Shown here: in pieces, positions 20,738 to 30,128 of the stretch
Numbering within the stretch: position 1 is the first letter of the stretch
How the letters are laid out: every line of letters starts with the position of its first letter
Assembly (NCBI RefSeq): GCF_002286975.1
Contig: NZ_NSKB01000004.1
Coordinates: 186,001 to 250,000 of the forward strand
Reading direction: 5' to 3'
Length of the DNA stretch: 64,000 bases
Source of the DNA: Halomonas salipaludis
Lineage (GTDB): Bacteria; Pseudomonadota; Gammaproteobacteria; Pseudomonadales; Halomonadaceae
Position numbers and translations under genes: made by a program
Notes under the pieces: model-generated
What the model was told of the DNA's origin: nothing
The model's database searches: none
What the model saw: only the letters and a program-made list of their open reading frames with translations

Positions 20738-22717
20738 ATGAAGCGAACACTGAGCTGCAGCGGCGCCCTGGCGCTACTCTGTTTGTCACCAATGGCCAGC
20801 AGCGTTGCCAACGCAACCGGCCAGGACGAGCTGGCCCCGCTGGTGGTCACCGGCACCCGCACGCCCACCGACACCTTTCGTGCACCGCTGATCATCGACA
20901 CCCTCGATCGCCACGACCCAACGCTGTCGACCGCCATGCGTCTCGAGGATGCGCTGGGCAGCCAACCCGGGCTGAGCGTCGCCGGACAGGGGCGACGCAA
21001 CGGCCAGACCATCGGCATGCGCGGCTTCGACCGCAACGGCGTGCTGGTGCGTCTCGACGGCATACGCCAGGACATCGATACCGGCCACCTGGGTAATGTC
21101 TTCGTAGACCCGGGGCTGCTGCGCGAGGTTCAGATCGCCCGCGGCGCCCTCTCCAGCCTGTATGGCAGCAATGCCATGGGTGGCGTCATCAGTCTCGACA
21201 CGGTAGGCGCCGACGACTTGCTGCGTGCGGGGGAAACCCGCGGCGGGCGGCTGTCACTGCGCGGCGCTACGGCAAGCGACGAGCTGGGTGCCAGCCTAAG
21301 TCTGTTCGGCAAGGCCAATACGGCCCACGGCCCGGTCGACGGTCTGCTGGCCCTGGGGCGCAGCGAATCCGGCGACATTCGCCGGGCCGGCGGCCACACC
21401 GCGCCGGATGATGCCAACCTCAACAGCCTGCTGGCCAAGGGCAGCTGGCAGCTGGCTGACCACCATCGGCTGTTCGCCCAGTGGCAGAACTACCGCGAGG
21501 ATGCGCGTCAGCCCGGCAACCCCCAGTCCCTCGAACCCAGCGACGGCAGTCTGCGCGACCGCACGACGACCAGCGACAACCTGCAACTCGGCCATCGCTG
21601 GAGCCCGGCGGCGGCGACCCAGCTCGACAGCCGCCTCAGCCTGAGTCGACAGAACATCGACGAGCCTGACGCCCAGCGCACCCAGCAGCGCCTGGGCGTG
21701 CAGAGCGACGGCTACCACCGCCTCGAGCACGGCTGGCTGAGCCAGACCCTGGCCTTTGGCGCCGAAGCCACCACCGCCACCCAGCGCCCGGGCAAGCAGG
21801 CCAGCGGCTTCCCGCGGGCCGATATCGATACCGCGGCACTCTATGTCGACGACAGCCTGACAGTGGGCCGCTATCTCGACGACGGCGGTGCCGGACGCTT
21901 CGAGCTGGGCCTCGGCGCCCGCTACGACCACTATCGCGCCGAAGATGCCGAAGGGCGCGACAGCGATGAGGGCCGCCTTTCGCCGCGCCTGCGCCTGAGC
22001 TGGTCGCCCAGCGACACCCTGATGTTCTACAGCGGCTACGCCGAGGCCTTCCGCGCGCCGACACTCTCCGAGCTCTACGCTGACCAGCGTCACTTCGCCG
22101 GCTTCTGTGAGGGGCCGTTCTTCTGCGTCCCCGATAACTACTGGGTGCCCAACCCCGACCTCGGCCCCGAGACCAGCAAGACCTGGGAGAGCGGGCTCGC
22201 CTGGCGCGTCGGCGACTGGGGACTGCGCGCCAGCTACTTCGACACCCGAGCCGATGACTTCATCGATACCGAGGTCGACATCATGGCCGGCACCACCCGC
22301 GCCACCAACGTCAACCGCGCCCACCTGTGGGGGTTCGATGCGCGCCTGCAGTACCGCCCCGACGGCCTGCCCTTCGACGCCTTCGTCGCCCTCGCCGAGG
22401 TCAGCGGCCACGACCGCGACAGCGGTGAGGCGCTGGGCACGCTCACGCCGCTGGAGGCACTGGCCGGCGTCGACTACCAGCTCGCCGATGGCGACCTGAC
22501 GCTGGGCTGGCGCGGCCGCTTTGCCCGCGCCTACGACAAGGGCGACGAGCCGCAGCCCGGCTACGGCCTCCACGACCTGCAGTTGGCCTGGCAGTTCACG
22601 CCCGCCGTATCGACCTCGCTCAGCCTGCGCAACGTCGCCGACAAGACCTGGTACCGCCCCGACGGCAACCTCGGCGACGGGCGCAGCCTGCTCGCCAACC
22701 TGAGCCTGCAATGGTGA
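20738..22717 (+). CDS. TonB-dependent haem receptor
   Basis: A 659-residue outer-membrane receptor. Signal peptide of about 26 residues, then the TonB-box region PLVVTGTRT, a plug domain with GMRGFDRNGVLVRLDGIRQD and GALSSLYGSNAMGGVI, and a 22-strand barrel ending in aromatic W (LSLQW). The barrel contains GYAEAFRAPTLSELY and NPDLGPETS, the FRAP/NPNL-type motifs of haem receptors (HemR/PhuR/HasR class). Downstream hemS and hmuTUV confirm a haem role. An AGGA sits just ahead of ATG 20738. Confidence 0.93.
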   Translation: MKRTLSCSGALALLCLSPMASSVANATGQDELAPLVVTGTRTPTDTFRAPLIIDTLDRHDPTLSTAMRLEDALGSQPGLSVAGQGRRNGQTIGMRGFDRNGVLVRLDGIRQDIDTGHLGNVFVDPGLLREVQIARGALSSLYGSNAMGGVISLDTVGADDLLRAGETRGGRLSLRGATASDELGASLSLFGKANTAHGPVDGLLALGRSESGDIRRAGGHTAPDDANLNSLLAKGSWQLADHHRLFAQWQNYREDARQPGNPQSLEPSDGSLRDRTTTSDNLQLGHRWSPAAATQLDSRLSLSRQNIDEPDAQRTQQRLGVQSDGYHRLEHGWLSQTLAFGAEATTATQRPGKQASGFPRADIDTAALYVDDSLTVGRYLDDGGAGRFELGLGARYDHYRAEDAEGRDSDEGRLSPRLRLSWSPSDTLMFYSGYAEAFRAPTLSELYADQRHFAGFCEGPFFCVPDNYWVPNPDLGPETSKTWESGLAWRVGDWGLRASYFDTRADDFIDTEVDIMAGTTRATNVNRAHLWGFDARLQYRPDGLPFDAFVALAEVSGHDRDSGEALGTLTPLEALAGVDYQLADGDLTLGWRGRFARAYDKGDEPQPGYGLHDLQLAWQFTPAVSTSLSLRNVADKTWYRPDGNLGDGRSLLANLSLQW

Positions 22718-22733
22718 ACCACAGGAGATGCCC

Positions 22734-23774
22734 ATGAACACGCAACAGCACGCCATTCTCGAGGCCTTCGATGCCGCCCGCGCCGCTTCGCCACGGCTGC
22801 CGGCGATCAGCATCGCCGAGCGCCTGGCGATCAGCGAGGGCGAGCTGCAGGCGGCCCGGATAGGGCGCGATGTCACCACCATTACCCTGGCACCGGCGGA
22901 CCTCGCCGCCGAACTCTGCCGGCTCGGTCTGGTCAAGGCGCTGACCCGCTCTAGCGCCGCGGTGCTCGAGCAGCAGGGCTACTATCCACCGCTCACCAGC
23001 GCCGGCCTGCTGCTGGCCCCGGGTGGGCTCGACATGCGCCTGCACCTGCAGCGCTGGCACTGGGCCTGCCTGGTTCGCGACAGCCTGACCGATGCCAATG
23101 GCAGCACGTCACTGCGCCACAGCCTGCAGGTCTTCGACGGCCACGGCCGGGCACTGCACAAGGCCTTTTCGCTGAAAACCACGCCACCTGCTGCCTGGCA
23201 GCGGCTGGCGGCAAGCGGCAACGACAGCGAGCCGGTCTTCACCCGCCTGGCGCTGCCGGCACCGCGCCCCCTGCCCCAGGCTCCAGGGCTCGAGGAGGAC
23301 TGGGCGCGCCTGCGCGATGTCCACCAGTTCTTCGCCCTGCTGCGCCGCCATGGCCTGCAGCGCCACGAAGCCAATACCCTGATGGAGGGACGCTTCACCC
23401 GGCGCCTGACCCCAGACAGCGTGGCGCAGGTACTCGAGAGCGCCGCCGAGAGCGCCCTGCCAGTGATGCTGTTCGTCGCCAATCCCGGCGGCGTGCAGAT
23501 CCGCAGCGGCAGCATTCCTCAGCCCCAACGCCGGGGCGGCTGGCTCAACCTATTCGGCGACGACTTCACCCTCCACCTCGATGATGCACGCATCGCCCAG
23601 GTATGGCAGGTGCACAAGCCCAACCGCGATGGCGGTGTCACCAGCCTTGAAGCCTTCTCCAGCGACGGCGAGCTACTGCTGCAACTCTACGCCGAGCGCA
23701 GCGAAGGCAATGCCGAACGGCCGGCATGGCGCACGTTGCTGGCCCGCCAGGCCGATCTGGAGGTGGCCGCATGA
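22734..23774 (+). CDS. hemS: hemin-degrading/haem-handling factor, HemS/ChuS family
   Basis: A 346-residue cytoplasmic protein of two related halves (about 30-170 and 200-340), the layout of HemS/ChuS/PhuS. Typical pieces are GLVKALTRSSAAVLEQQG, RHSLQVFDGHGRALHKAF, VMLFVANPGGVQIRSG and GWLNLFGDDFTLHL. These proteins bind imported haem, and some degrade it. I chose ATG 22734 over 22728 because CAGGAG is then 7 bases away. The stop overlaps the hmuT start. Confidence 0.93.
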   Translation: MNTQQHAILEAFDAARAASPRLPAISIAERLAISEGELQAARIGRDVTTITLAPADLAAELCRLGLVKALTRSSAAVLEQQGYYPPLTSAGLLLAPGGLDMRLHLQRWHWACLVRDSLTDANGSTSLRHSLQVFDGHGRALHKAFSLKTTPPAAWQRLAASGNDSEPVFTRLALPAPRPLPQAPGLEEDWARLRDVHQFFALLRRHGLQRHEANTLMEGRFTRRLTPDSVAQVLESAAESALPVMLFVANPGGVQIRSGSIPQPQRRGGWLNLFGDDFTLHLDDARIAQVWQVHKPNRDGGVTSLEAFSSDGELLLQLYAERSEGNAERPAWRTLLARQADLEVAA

Positions 23775-24637
23775 GAGTCCTCCTGCTGGTGCTGCTGATC
23801 GGCTGGTCGCTGGGCACCCAGGCCCAGAGCCCGCGCACGGTGGTGATCGGTGGCGACGTCGCCGAAATCATCGCTGCCCTGGACGCCGAGGAGAGCCTGG
23901 TAGGACGCGACGACACCAGCCAGTACCCGCCGCATCTGAGCGCACTGCCATCGGTGGGCTACCTGCGCCAGCTCGCCGCCGAGGGGGTATTGTCGCTGCG
24001 CCCCGAGCGGCTGGTGGTGAGCGCCCAGGCTAGGCCGCGCGAGACGCTTCGCCAGCTCGAGGCCAGCGGTGTCGAGGTGATCACCATCAGCGCCGAGCAG
24101 CGCCTCGAGGAGATACCGCAAAAGGTGACCCGCATCGGCGAGAGCCTGGGCCGCGAGGCCGCCGCCGAGGCGCTCAATCGGTCGCTCGCCGCGCAACTGG
24201 CCGAGGTGGCAGAGCTGCCGCGTCTCGACCAGGGGCCGGCGATGTTTCTGCTTAGCCACACCGGCACCTCGCCGATGGCCGCCGGGCACGGTACCGCAGC
24301 CGATAGCGCCCTGCGCGCCGCCGGCATCGACAACGCCTTCGCCGCGATGCCGGGCTACAAGGTGGTCAGCGCCGAGGGCCTGATCGCCGAGGCGCCCAGC
24401 AGCGTGATCGTCACCCACACGGGCCTCGACGCCCTGGGCGGCAGCGAAGCACTCTGGCGCCTGCCCGGCCTGGCCATGACACCGGCCGGCACCTCACGCC
24501 GGCTGGTGGTGTGCGACGACCAGGCACTACTCGGCTTCGGACCGCGTACGCCAGAGGCCATCCTGGCCCTGCATCGCGCGCTCGCCTCCCAGCACTCCAC
24601 CGATGACGACGCACTGTGCCGAGCCCACGCCTCATGA
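23771..24637 (+). CDS. hmuT: periplasmic haem-binding protein
   Basis: A 288-residue haem ABC-transporter binding protein with a short signal peptide (MRVLLLVLLIGWSLGTQAQS). Family segments: VVIGGDVAEIIAALDAE, SVGYLRQLAAEGVLSLRPE, MFLLSHTGTSPMAAGHGTAAD and GIDNAFAAMPGYKVVSAEGL, all typical of HmuT/HutB. The ATG overlaps the hemS stop, and the stop overlaps the hmuU start, so the operon is translationally coupled. Confidence 0.93.
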   Translation: MRVLLLVLLIGWSLGTQAQSPRTVVIGGDVAEIIAALDAEESLVGRDDTSQYPPHLSALPSVGYLRQLAAEGVLSLRPERLVVSAQARPRETLRQLEASGVEVITISAEQRLEEIPQKVTRIGESLGREAAAEALNRSLAAQLAEVAELPRLDQGPAMFLLSHTGTSPMAAGHGTAADSALRAAGIDNAFAAMPGYKVVSAEGLIAEAPSSVIVTHTGLDALGGSEALWRLPGLAMTPAGTSRRLVVCDDQALLGFGPRTPEAILALHRALASQHSTDDDALCRAHAS

Positions 24638-25504
24638 GTCACAGCCTGCGTCTCCCCCTGCCTCGCCGCACAGGACGGCCAGCGACGGCCAGGCGCACCC
24701 TCGGTCTGCTGGGGCTGGCCGTCGCTATCGCCCTGCTGGCGAGTGCCATGAGCGGGCAGATCGGCCTCTCGCCGCGGGTGCTGCTGGGTACCTGGCCAAC
24801 ACCGCTGGAGTGGCAGATCTGGTGGCAGCTGCGACTGCCTCGGCTGCTGCTCGCCGCCCTGGTCGGCGCCATGCTGGCGGGCAGCGGCGCGGCGATGCAG
24901 GGGATGTTCCGCAACCCGCTGGCCGATCCGACGCTACTGGGCCTGGCCAGCGGTGCCGGCCTCGCCGTGGCGATCTGGATCGTGCTGTTCGACGCCGCCG
25001 GCCCCTGGGGACTCTACGGCCAGTTCGTCGCCGGTTTTCTCGGCGCGCTCGGCGTCTGCGTGCTGGTATTCGCACTGGGTGAGCGCCAGCGCGGCGACAA
25101 CATGCTGTTTACCCTGCTGCTGGCCGGATTGGCCATCAACACCCTGGCCGGTGCGCTGGGCGGGGTGCTGGCCTTCGTCGCCAGCGACGAGCAGCTGCGC
25201 CAGCTCAGCCTGTGGGGCATGGGTAGCCTATCCCACGCGCTGTGGAGCGCGGCGTTGGGCGCGCTACTGGGGATCCCCCCAGCGCTGCTGTGGCTGCTGC
25301 GCAGCGCACGAGACCTCGACCTGCTGCAGCTCGGCGAGCTCACCGCCCACGCCGCCGGCCTCGATGCTGGGCGGTGCGCTGCTGCTGATCGTCGCCGATG
25401 CCCTGGCCCGCAGCCTGGCCAGCCCCGCCGAGATTCCGGTCGGCTTGCTGACCAGCCTGCTCGGTGGCCCCTACTTTCTGTGGTTACTACTCAAGCGCTC
25501 CTGA
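24634..25504 (+). pseudogene. hmuU: haem ABC permease hmuU with internal deletion and frameshift
   Basis: FecCD-type inner-membrane permease of the haem transporter. The first frame reads normally to about 25370 (LGELTAHAAGLDA), including MQGMFRNPLADPTLLGLASG, then becomes nonsense. The remaining C-terminus continues in the next frame: GGALLLIVADALARSLASP to a stop at 25504. Compared with the intact permease at 17324-18382, about 53 residues are missing at the joint, including the GxIGFVGLVVPH coupling loop that contacts the ATPase. The joint reads CTCGATGCTGGGC, which fits a deletion of 3n+2 bases (about 160) between short repeats. Either a real loss-of-function mutation or an assembly error; without the loop the protein should not work. 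Confidence 0.88.
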
Positions 25505-25513
25505 GGTACCAGC

Positions 25514-26272
25514 ATGCTCGAACTTCGTTGCGCCGGCTTTACCTCCGTGCCTCGACTGACGCCTTTCAGCGACCGCCTGGAAGCCGGTGAGCTGCTGGCC
25601 ATCGTCGGCCCCAACGGCGCCGGCAAGAGCACCCTGCTGAGCCTGCTTTCCGGATTTCGTCGTGCCGAGCGCGGCTGCGTGCGTCTCGACGGCCGGCCGC
25701 TGGCCGACTGGTCGCCCGCCAGGCTGGCGCGGCGCCGCGCGCTGGTGGCACAGGGTATCTCGCTGGGCTTCGACTGGCCGTTGCAGGATCTGGTCGCACT
25801 CGGCAGCGATGCCGACCCAGGCGCCGTACAGCGCGCCCTGGCAGCCCTTGACCTGCTGCCACTCGCCGAGCGCGGCGTGCTGTCGCTCTCCGGCGGCGAG
25901 CGCCAGCGGGCGATGATCGCCCGGGCGCTCTGCCAGTTGGGGAGCCTCGAGCCAACGACCCAGGACGCTGGAGTGCTACTGCTCGACGAGCCCACCAGCG
26001 CCCTCGACATAGGCCAGCAGCAGCGCCTGATGCGACTGCTAAGAGGCCTCGCCGAGACCCGCCATATGGCGATCTGCTGTGTGCTTCACGACCTCAACCT
26101 GGCCGCACGTTTCGCCCACCGCGTCTGGCTGCTGCAGCATGGCGAGCGCATTGCCAGCGGAACGCCCGGCGAGGTACTGCGCGCCCGGCGGCTGGAAGCG
26201 ATATTCGATGCCCAGCTCGACCAGCTCCACAGCACGCATTTCACCACACCGGTACTGGCGCTGCGCCTATAG
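25514..26272 (+). CDS. hmuV: haem ABC transporter ATP-binding protein
   Basis: A 252-residue ATPase. Walker A GPNGAGKST (32-40), signature LSGGERQRAMIARAL, Walker B VLLLDEPTSALD, H-loop CVLHDLNLAARF. It matches HmuV-type haem importer ATPases and ends the haem operon. It starts 9 bases after the hmuU remnant and appears intact although its permease partner is broken. Its last bases overlap the convergent App1-like gene by 6. Confidence 0.94.
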   Translation: MLELRCAGFTSVPRLTPFSDRLEAGELLAIVGPNGAGKSTLLSLLSGFRRAERGCVRLDGRPLADWSPARLARRRALVAQGISLGFDWPLQDLVALGSDADPGAVQRALAALDLLPLAERGVLSLSGGERQRAMIARALCQLGSLEPTTQDAGVLLLDEPTSALDIGQQQRLMRLLRGLAETRHMAICCVLHDLNLAARFAHRVWLLQHGERIASGTPGEVLRARRLEAIFDAQLDQLHSTHFTTPVLALRL

Positions 26273-27343
26273 CGCAGCGTCGCGGGAGGCTTCACGCACT
26301 GCCACCAGGTCGGCCTGGGAGATCAGGCCATGCTGGTGGGCGTGGACGGCGATGGTGGCGCTGTCGGCGGCCAGCACCAGCTGGCAGTCGCTGTCGGCGA
26401 TCTCGTCACGCAGCCGCTGGATGGCCCGCTCGCGGTCGGGTTTGCGGTCGACGCGACGGATATAGATCGCCTTCACCCGGCCGGGGTACTGCTTGACGAT
26501 GCGCGTATAGACTTCGGGGTCGTGCTGGCCACTGTCGCCGATCAGCACGCAGGGCATGTCCTCCATCAGCGTTAGCATGCGGGTAATCAGGTCGTGCTTG
26601 TGGTCCTCGGCGCGGCGCGGCCAGGGCCGCCGCCAGCTGATGCCCCACTCGCGCAGGAACAGGATCGGCCCCACCGGAATGCGATTGAGCTGAAAGAACG
26701 CCTCGAGCATCTCGTAGATGCACCAGGGGCCACGCGACACGTAGAGGATGGGCCGCTTGGCGCCGCCGCCGGCGCCGCGATGGAGTGCCTGATAGAGGCT
26801 GGCCACGCCGGGGAAGGCGGTACGCCGCTCGGCCTGCTGAACGAACAGCCGATGCAGCATGCGCAGCTTGTCGGCCACGCCGGTATACATCACGGTGTCG
26901 TCGATATCGCTGATCACCAGCAGGTCGGTATCCGGCGGCGGGATATAGACGCCGGTGCGGCAGTGGACCTGCTCACCGGCGTGGCTGACGCTAAGGTCGG
27001 CCACGTGCCACGACAGGCCCTGGGGCAGTGGCGACTTGAGCGGTAGATGAACATCGAAGTAACCATCGCGGTCGGTGGTCACCGTCAAGCGATTGGCGCC
27101 CAGTCTGATCTCCACTTCGGCGCCGGCCATGCCACGCCGCTCGATGCGGCGCACGATATCGGCGACGTCACGCAGCATGCCGTGGTGGGGAATCATCCGG
27201 CTCAGCGCCGACTGGCGAAACACCCGCCCCATCAGGAAGGCCTCGCGCTGCGAGCCGTAACCACGATAGGGATGCACCACTACCCCGCCACGACCGCGGT
27301 CGCGTTTCATCGGCTTGGCGAGGAGATGCAGCAGGCGGCGCAC
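26267..27343 (-). CDS. App1-like phosphatase domain protein (DUF2183)
   Basis: A protein of up to 358 residues. The catalytic region has the HAD-like motif ISDIDDTV (D146, D148), the SRGPW segment and GDSGQHDPEVY, which together match the App1/DUF2183 phosphatidate-phosphatase domain of yeast App1. Residues 75-135 form a beta-rich module (VEIRLGANRLTVTTDRDG). No signal peptide is seen. The bacterial substrate is unknown; phosphatidate is an inference from the yeast enzyme. The start is unclear: GTG 27343 or ATG 27310, neither with a good ribosome-binding site. Confidence 0.82.
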   Translation of the reverse strand: MRRLLHLLAKPMKRDRGRGGVVVHPYRGYGSQREAFLMGRVFRQSALSRMIPHHGMLRDVADIVRRIERRGMAGAEVEIRLGANRLTVTTDRDGYFDVHLPLKSPLPQGLSWHVADLSVSHAGEQVHCRTGVYIPPPDTDLLVISDIDDTVMYTGVADKLRMLHRLFVQQAERRTAFPGVASLYQALHRGAGGGAKRPILYVSRGPWCIYEMLEAFFQLNRIPVGPILFLREWGISWRRPWPRRAEDHKHDLITRMLTLMEDMPCVLIGDSGQHDPEVYTRIVKQYPGRVKAIYIRRVDRKPDRERAIQRLRDEIADSDCQLVLAADSATIAVHAHQHGLISQADLVAVREASRDAAL

Positions 27344-27397
27344 GACGTGTGGCGATGGTGACTGGCTCAGGAGACCTCCTTATCCCAGTACGCAGGA

Positions 27398-27428
27398 CTC
27401 CGCCAGGCAGCCCAGCTGCCCGGCGGAG
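27398..27428. terminator. GC-rich hairpin downstream of cysN
   Basis: Stem CTCCGCC-A-GGCAG paired with CTGCC-C-GGCGGAG (12 pairs, one mismatch) and a 5-base loop, lying 48 bases after the cysN stop. No T-run follows, so intrinsic termination is uncertain. Confidence 0.45.
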
Positions 27429-27475
27429 AGACGTCGCACCAGTGTGCGGCAACCAGTGCCGAGGTCAAGCGCCGA

Positions 27476-28921
27476 TCAGCGGCCCAGCAGGTCGCGCACG
27501 TCCTTGGCTTCCCAGTGTGGGAAATGCTTGCGGATCAGTGCATTCAACTCAACCTCGAAGGCCGGCCAGTCGACTTGGCCGGCTCCTTGCGCCCCGCCCT
27601 CAACGGCGCCGCGGATCATTCCCGCACCGACGGTGACATTGTTCAGGCGGTCGATGACGATAAAGCTGCCGGTCCCCGGGCTGTTACGGTAGTCGTCCAC
27701 CGGTACCGCGCTGGTCAGCTCCAGCTGGCAGCGCGCAATCGCGTTGAGCTCGAGCCGCTCGGCGGCGCGGTGCTCGAGGGTGTTGACGTCGATCTGGTAG
27801 TCGATGGAACTCACCGAACCTGACAGGTCGCGGGTCGCCAGCTTGAGATCATAGAGCTTGCCCGGAGCAAGGGCGTCTTCGTGCATCCACACGATATCCG
27901 CCTCGAAGGCGTTGGAGCGCGGCACCTCGGCGTCCTCGGCAACGATCCAGTCGCCGCGGGAGATATCGATTTCGTCTGCCAGAGTCACGGTGATCGCCTG
28001 GCCGGGATAGGCCGCCTCGAGATCGCCATCGAAGGTGACGATACGCTCGACCGCGCTGACCTTGCCCGAAGGCAGCGCCTTGACCCGCTGCCCGGGGCGC
28101 AGGATGCCGGCGGCCAGGGTGCCGCAGTAGCCGCGGAAGTCGAGGTTGGGGCGATTGACGTACTGCACCGGGAAGCGCAGATCGCTGAGGTTCTGGTCGT
28201 GGGTGATCTCGACGCTTTCCAGCAGCTCGAGCATGGCCGGCCCCGCGTTGCCACTTGCATCGCGGTACCAGGGCATGCGCTCGCTGCGGTTGACGACGTT
28301 GTCGCCCTCCAGCGCCGACATCGGCACGAAGCGAATGTCCGGCGCCTTCAGATTGGTGGCGAAGGCGCGATAGTCGGCGACGATCTCATTGAAGCGCGCC
28401 TCGGAGAACTCGACCAGGTCCATCTTGTTGACCGCGATCACCAGGTGCTGGATGCCCAGCAGGTCGGCGATGAAGCTGTGCCGGCGGGTCTGGGTCTGCA
28501 CGCCGTAGCGGGCGTCGATCAGGATCACCGCCAGACTCGCCGTGGAGGCGCCGGTGGCCATGTTGCGGGTGTACTGCTCATGGCCCGGGGTGTCGGCGAT
28601 GATGAACTTGCGCTTATCGGTGGAGAAGAAGCGGTAGGCGACATCGATGGTGATGCCCTGCTCGCGCTCCGACTGCAGGCCATCGACCAGCAGCGCCAGA
28701 TCCACGGCGTCACCGGTGGTGCCGCTGGTCTTGGAGGCCTGGGTGATCGCCGCCAGCTGGTCCTCGTAGATCATCTTGGAGTCGTGAAGCAGCCGCCCGA
28801 TCAGGGTCGACTTGCCGTCGTCGACGCTGCCGCAGGTGATAAAGCGCAGCAGGTCCTTGTTCTCGTGTTCCTTGAGGTAGGACTCGATGTCGTCGGCGAT
28901 CAAGGGCGAAGAGTGAGACAT
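27476..28921 (-). CDS. cysN: sulfate adenylyltransferase subunit 1 (GTPase)
   Basis: A 481-residue GTPase subunit of ATP sulfurylase, driving adenylylsulfate formation in assimilatory sulfate reduction. GTPase motifs: [15 protein letters not shown] (P-loop), [17 protein letters not shown] (G3), NKMDLV (G4). There is no C-terminal APS-kinase (CysC) fusion. Start ATG 28921 has AGGA about 7 bases upstream. It is normally joined to cysD; here a 125-base gap holding a REP pair separates them. Confidence 0.97.
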   Translation of the reverse strand: MSHSSPLIADDIESYLKEHENKDLLRFITCGSVDDGKSTLIGRLLHDSKMIYEDQLAAITQASKTSGTTGDAVDLALLVDGLQSEREQGITIDVAYRFFSTDKRKFIIADTPGHEQYTRNMATGASTASLAVILIDARYGVQTQTRRHSFIADLLGIQHLVIAVNKMDLVEFSEARFNEIVADYRAFATNLKAPDIRFVPMSALEGDNVVNRSERMPWYRDASGNAGPAMLELLESVEITHDQNLSDLRFPVQYVNRPNLDFRGYCGTLAAGILRPGQRVKALPSGKVSAVERIVTFDGDLEAAYPGQAITVTLADEIDISRGDWIVAEDAEVPRSNAFEADIVWMHEDALAPGKLYDLKLATRDLSGSVSSIDYQIDVNTLEHRAAERLELNAIARCQLELTSAVPVDDYRNSPGTGSFIVIDRLNNVTVGAGMIRGAVEGGAQGAGQVDWPAFEVELNALIRKHFPHWEAKDVRDLLGR

Positions 28922-28966
28922 AATCAATCCTGAAGAAATGGATATAGGTAAGGTGATTCGAGCGGA

Positions 28967-29036
28967 CTATCGCGGCTGAAGCCGCTCCCACAACACCGGG
29001 TTATTTGCCCTGTAGGAGCGACGTCAGTCGCGATCA
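28967..29036. repeat. REP pair (inverted REP palindromes) between cysD and cysN
   Basis: Two copies of a REP-type sequence in inverted order: 28968-28992 reads TATCGCGGCTGAAGCCGCTC and onward, while 29011-29035 reads TGTAGGAGCGACGTCAGTCG and onward, with about 18 bases between. Each copy is an imperfect palindrome and the two can fold together. This resembles pseudomonad/halomonad REPIN units (core GTAGGAGCGRCTTCAGYCGCGA). It may stabilise the upstream cysD message or attenuate cysN. Confidence 0.8.
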
Positions 29037-29046
29037 GCGGTGTCTA

Positions 29047-29958
29047 CTAGAAGTACCCCTCACGCTTCTTCTTCTCCATGGAGCCGGCCTGGTCGTGGTC
29101 GATGGCCCGGCCGCTGCGTTCGCTGGTCTTGGTCAGCAGCATCTCCTGGATGATCTCGGGCAGGGTCGCGGCATGCGACTCCACCGCGCCGGTGAGCGGG
29201 TAGCAGCCCAGGGTGCGGAAGCGCACCCACTTCTCCTCGGGTACCTCGCCTTCCTCCAGCGGCAGGCGCTCGTCGTCGACCATGACCTGCATGCCGTCGC
29301 GCTCGACGATCGGCCGCGGCGCGGCGTAGTAGAGCGGCACGATGGGGATCTGCTCAAGGTAGATGTACTGCCAGATGTCCAGCTCGGTCCAGTTGGAGAG
29401 CGGGAAGACGCGGATCGATTCGCCCTTGTTGACCTTGGCGTTGTAGATGCTCCACAGCTCGGGACGCTGGTTCTTGGGGTCCCAGCGGTGGTACTTGTCG
29501 CGGAACGAGTAGACCCGCTCCTTGGCGCGGCTGGCCTCCTCGTCGCGGCGCGCGCCGCCGAAGGCGGCATCGAAGCCGTGCTCGGTGAGCGCCTGCTTGA
29601 GCGCCTGGGTCTTCATCACGTCGGTGTACTTGGCGCTGCCGTGGTCGAAGGGGTTGATGTTGGCCGCGCGCCCCTCCTCGTTGGTATGCACGATCAGCTC
29701 CATGCCCGCCTCCGCCGCCATGCGGTTGCGGAAGGCGATCATCTCCTTGAACTTCCAGGTGGTGTCGATATGCATCAAGGGAAACGGCGGCGTGCCCGGG
29801 TAGAAGGCCTTGCGCGCCAGGTGCAGCATCACCGAGGAGTCCTTGCCGATGGAGTACATCATCACCGGGTTGCGGAACTCGGCGGCCACCTCACGGATGA
29901 TGTGGATCGATTCCGCCTCGAGCTGCTTGAGGTGGGTTTGACGTTCAGGGGACAGCAT
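29047..29958 (-). CDS. cysD: sulfate adenylyltransferase subunit 2
   Basis: A 303-residue subunit of ATP sulfurylase. Signatures: [21 protein letters not shown] (PP-loop SxGKDS), [28 protein letters not shown] and [15 protein letters not shown]. The open frame begins upstream, but ATG 29958 ([14 protein letters not shown]) matches the family N-terminus. The AT-rich leader upstream is described separately. Confidence 0.97.
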   Translation of the reverse strand: MLSPERQTHLKQLEAESIHIIREVAAEFRNPVMMYSIGKDSSVMLHLARKAFYPGTPPFPLMHIDTTWKFKEMIAFRNRMAAEAGMELIVHTNEEGRAANINPFDHGSAKYTDVMKTQALKQALTEHGFDAAFGGARRDEEASRAKERVYSFRDKYHRWDPKNQRPELWSIYNAKVNKGESIRVFPLSNWTELDIWQYIYLEQIPIVPLYYAAPRPIVERDGMQVMVDDERLPLEEGEVPEEKWVRFRTLGCYPLTGAVESHAATLPEIIQEMLLTKTSERSGRAIDHDQAGSMEKKKREGYF

Positions 29959-30048
29959 CGACTGGCAACCTCTTGGACCGGGGCGCCGCACGATGGCGAC
30001 ACCGAAGAAACAGCGTGCCGCTGAGGCGGCAGGATGCGGCTAGGGTAC

Positions 30049-30118
30049 CGAGGGGTCGATCATAACGTCAAAGAATTAAGAAATATCTTTTTATCGCCAA
30101 ATGGAATAACGCATGGAG
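30049..30118 (-). promoter_or_regulatory. AT-rich upstream region of cysD, possible CysB-responsive promoter
   Basis: This stretch of the 170-base gap between cpdA and cysD is strongly AT-rich in a GC-rich neighbourhood. Minus-strand elements include TTATTCC, GATAAAAAGATATTTCTTAA and TTGACG. CysB sites are AT-rich and poorly conserved, so this is an inference from position and composition; I cannot assign exact -35/-10 boxes. Confidence 0.35.
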
Positions 30119-30128
30119 GAATATAAGC

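Noticed and set aside
24953-25504. A separate plus-strand gene overlapping hmuU
   Set aside because: Only its last 45 or so residues are meaningful, and they are the displaced C-terminus of HmuU; it is the second half of the broken gene.
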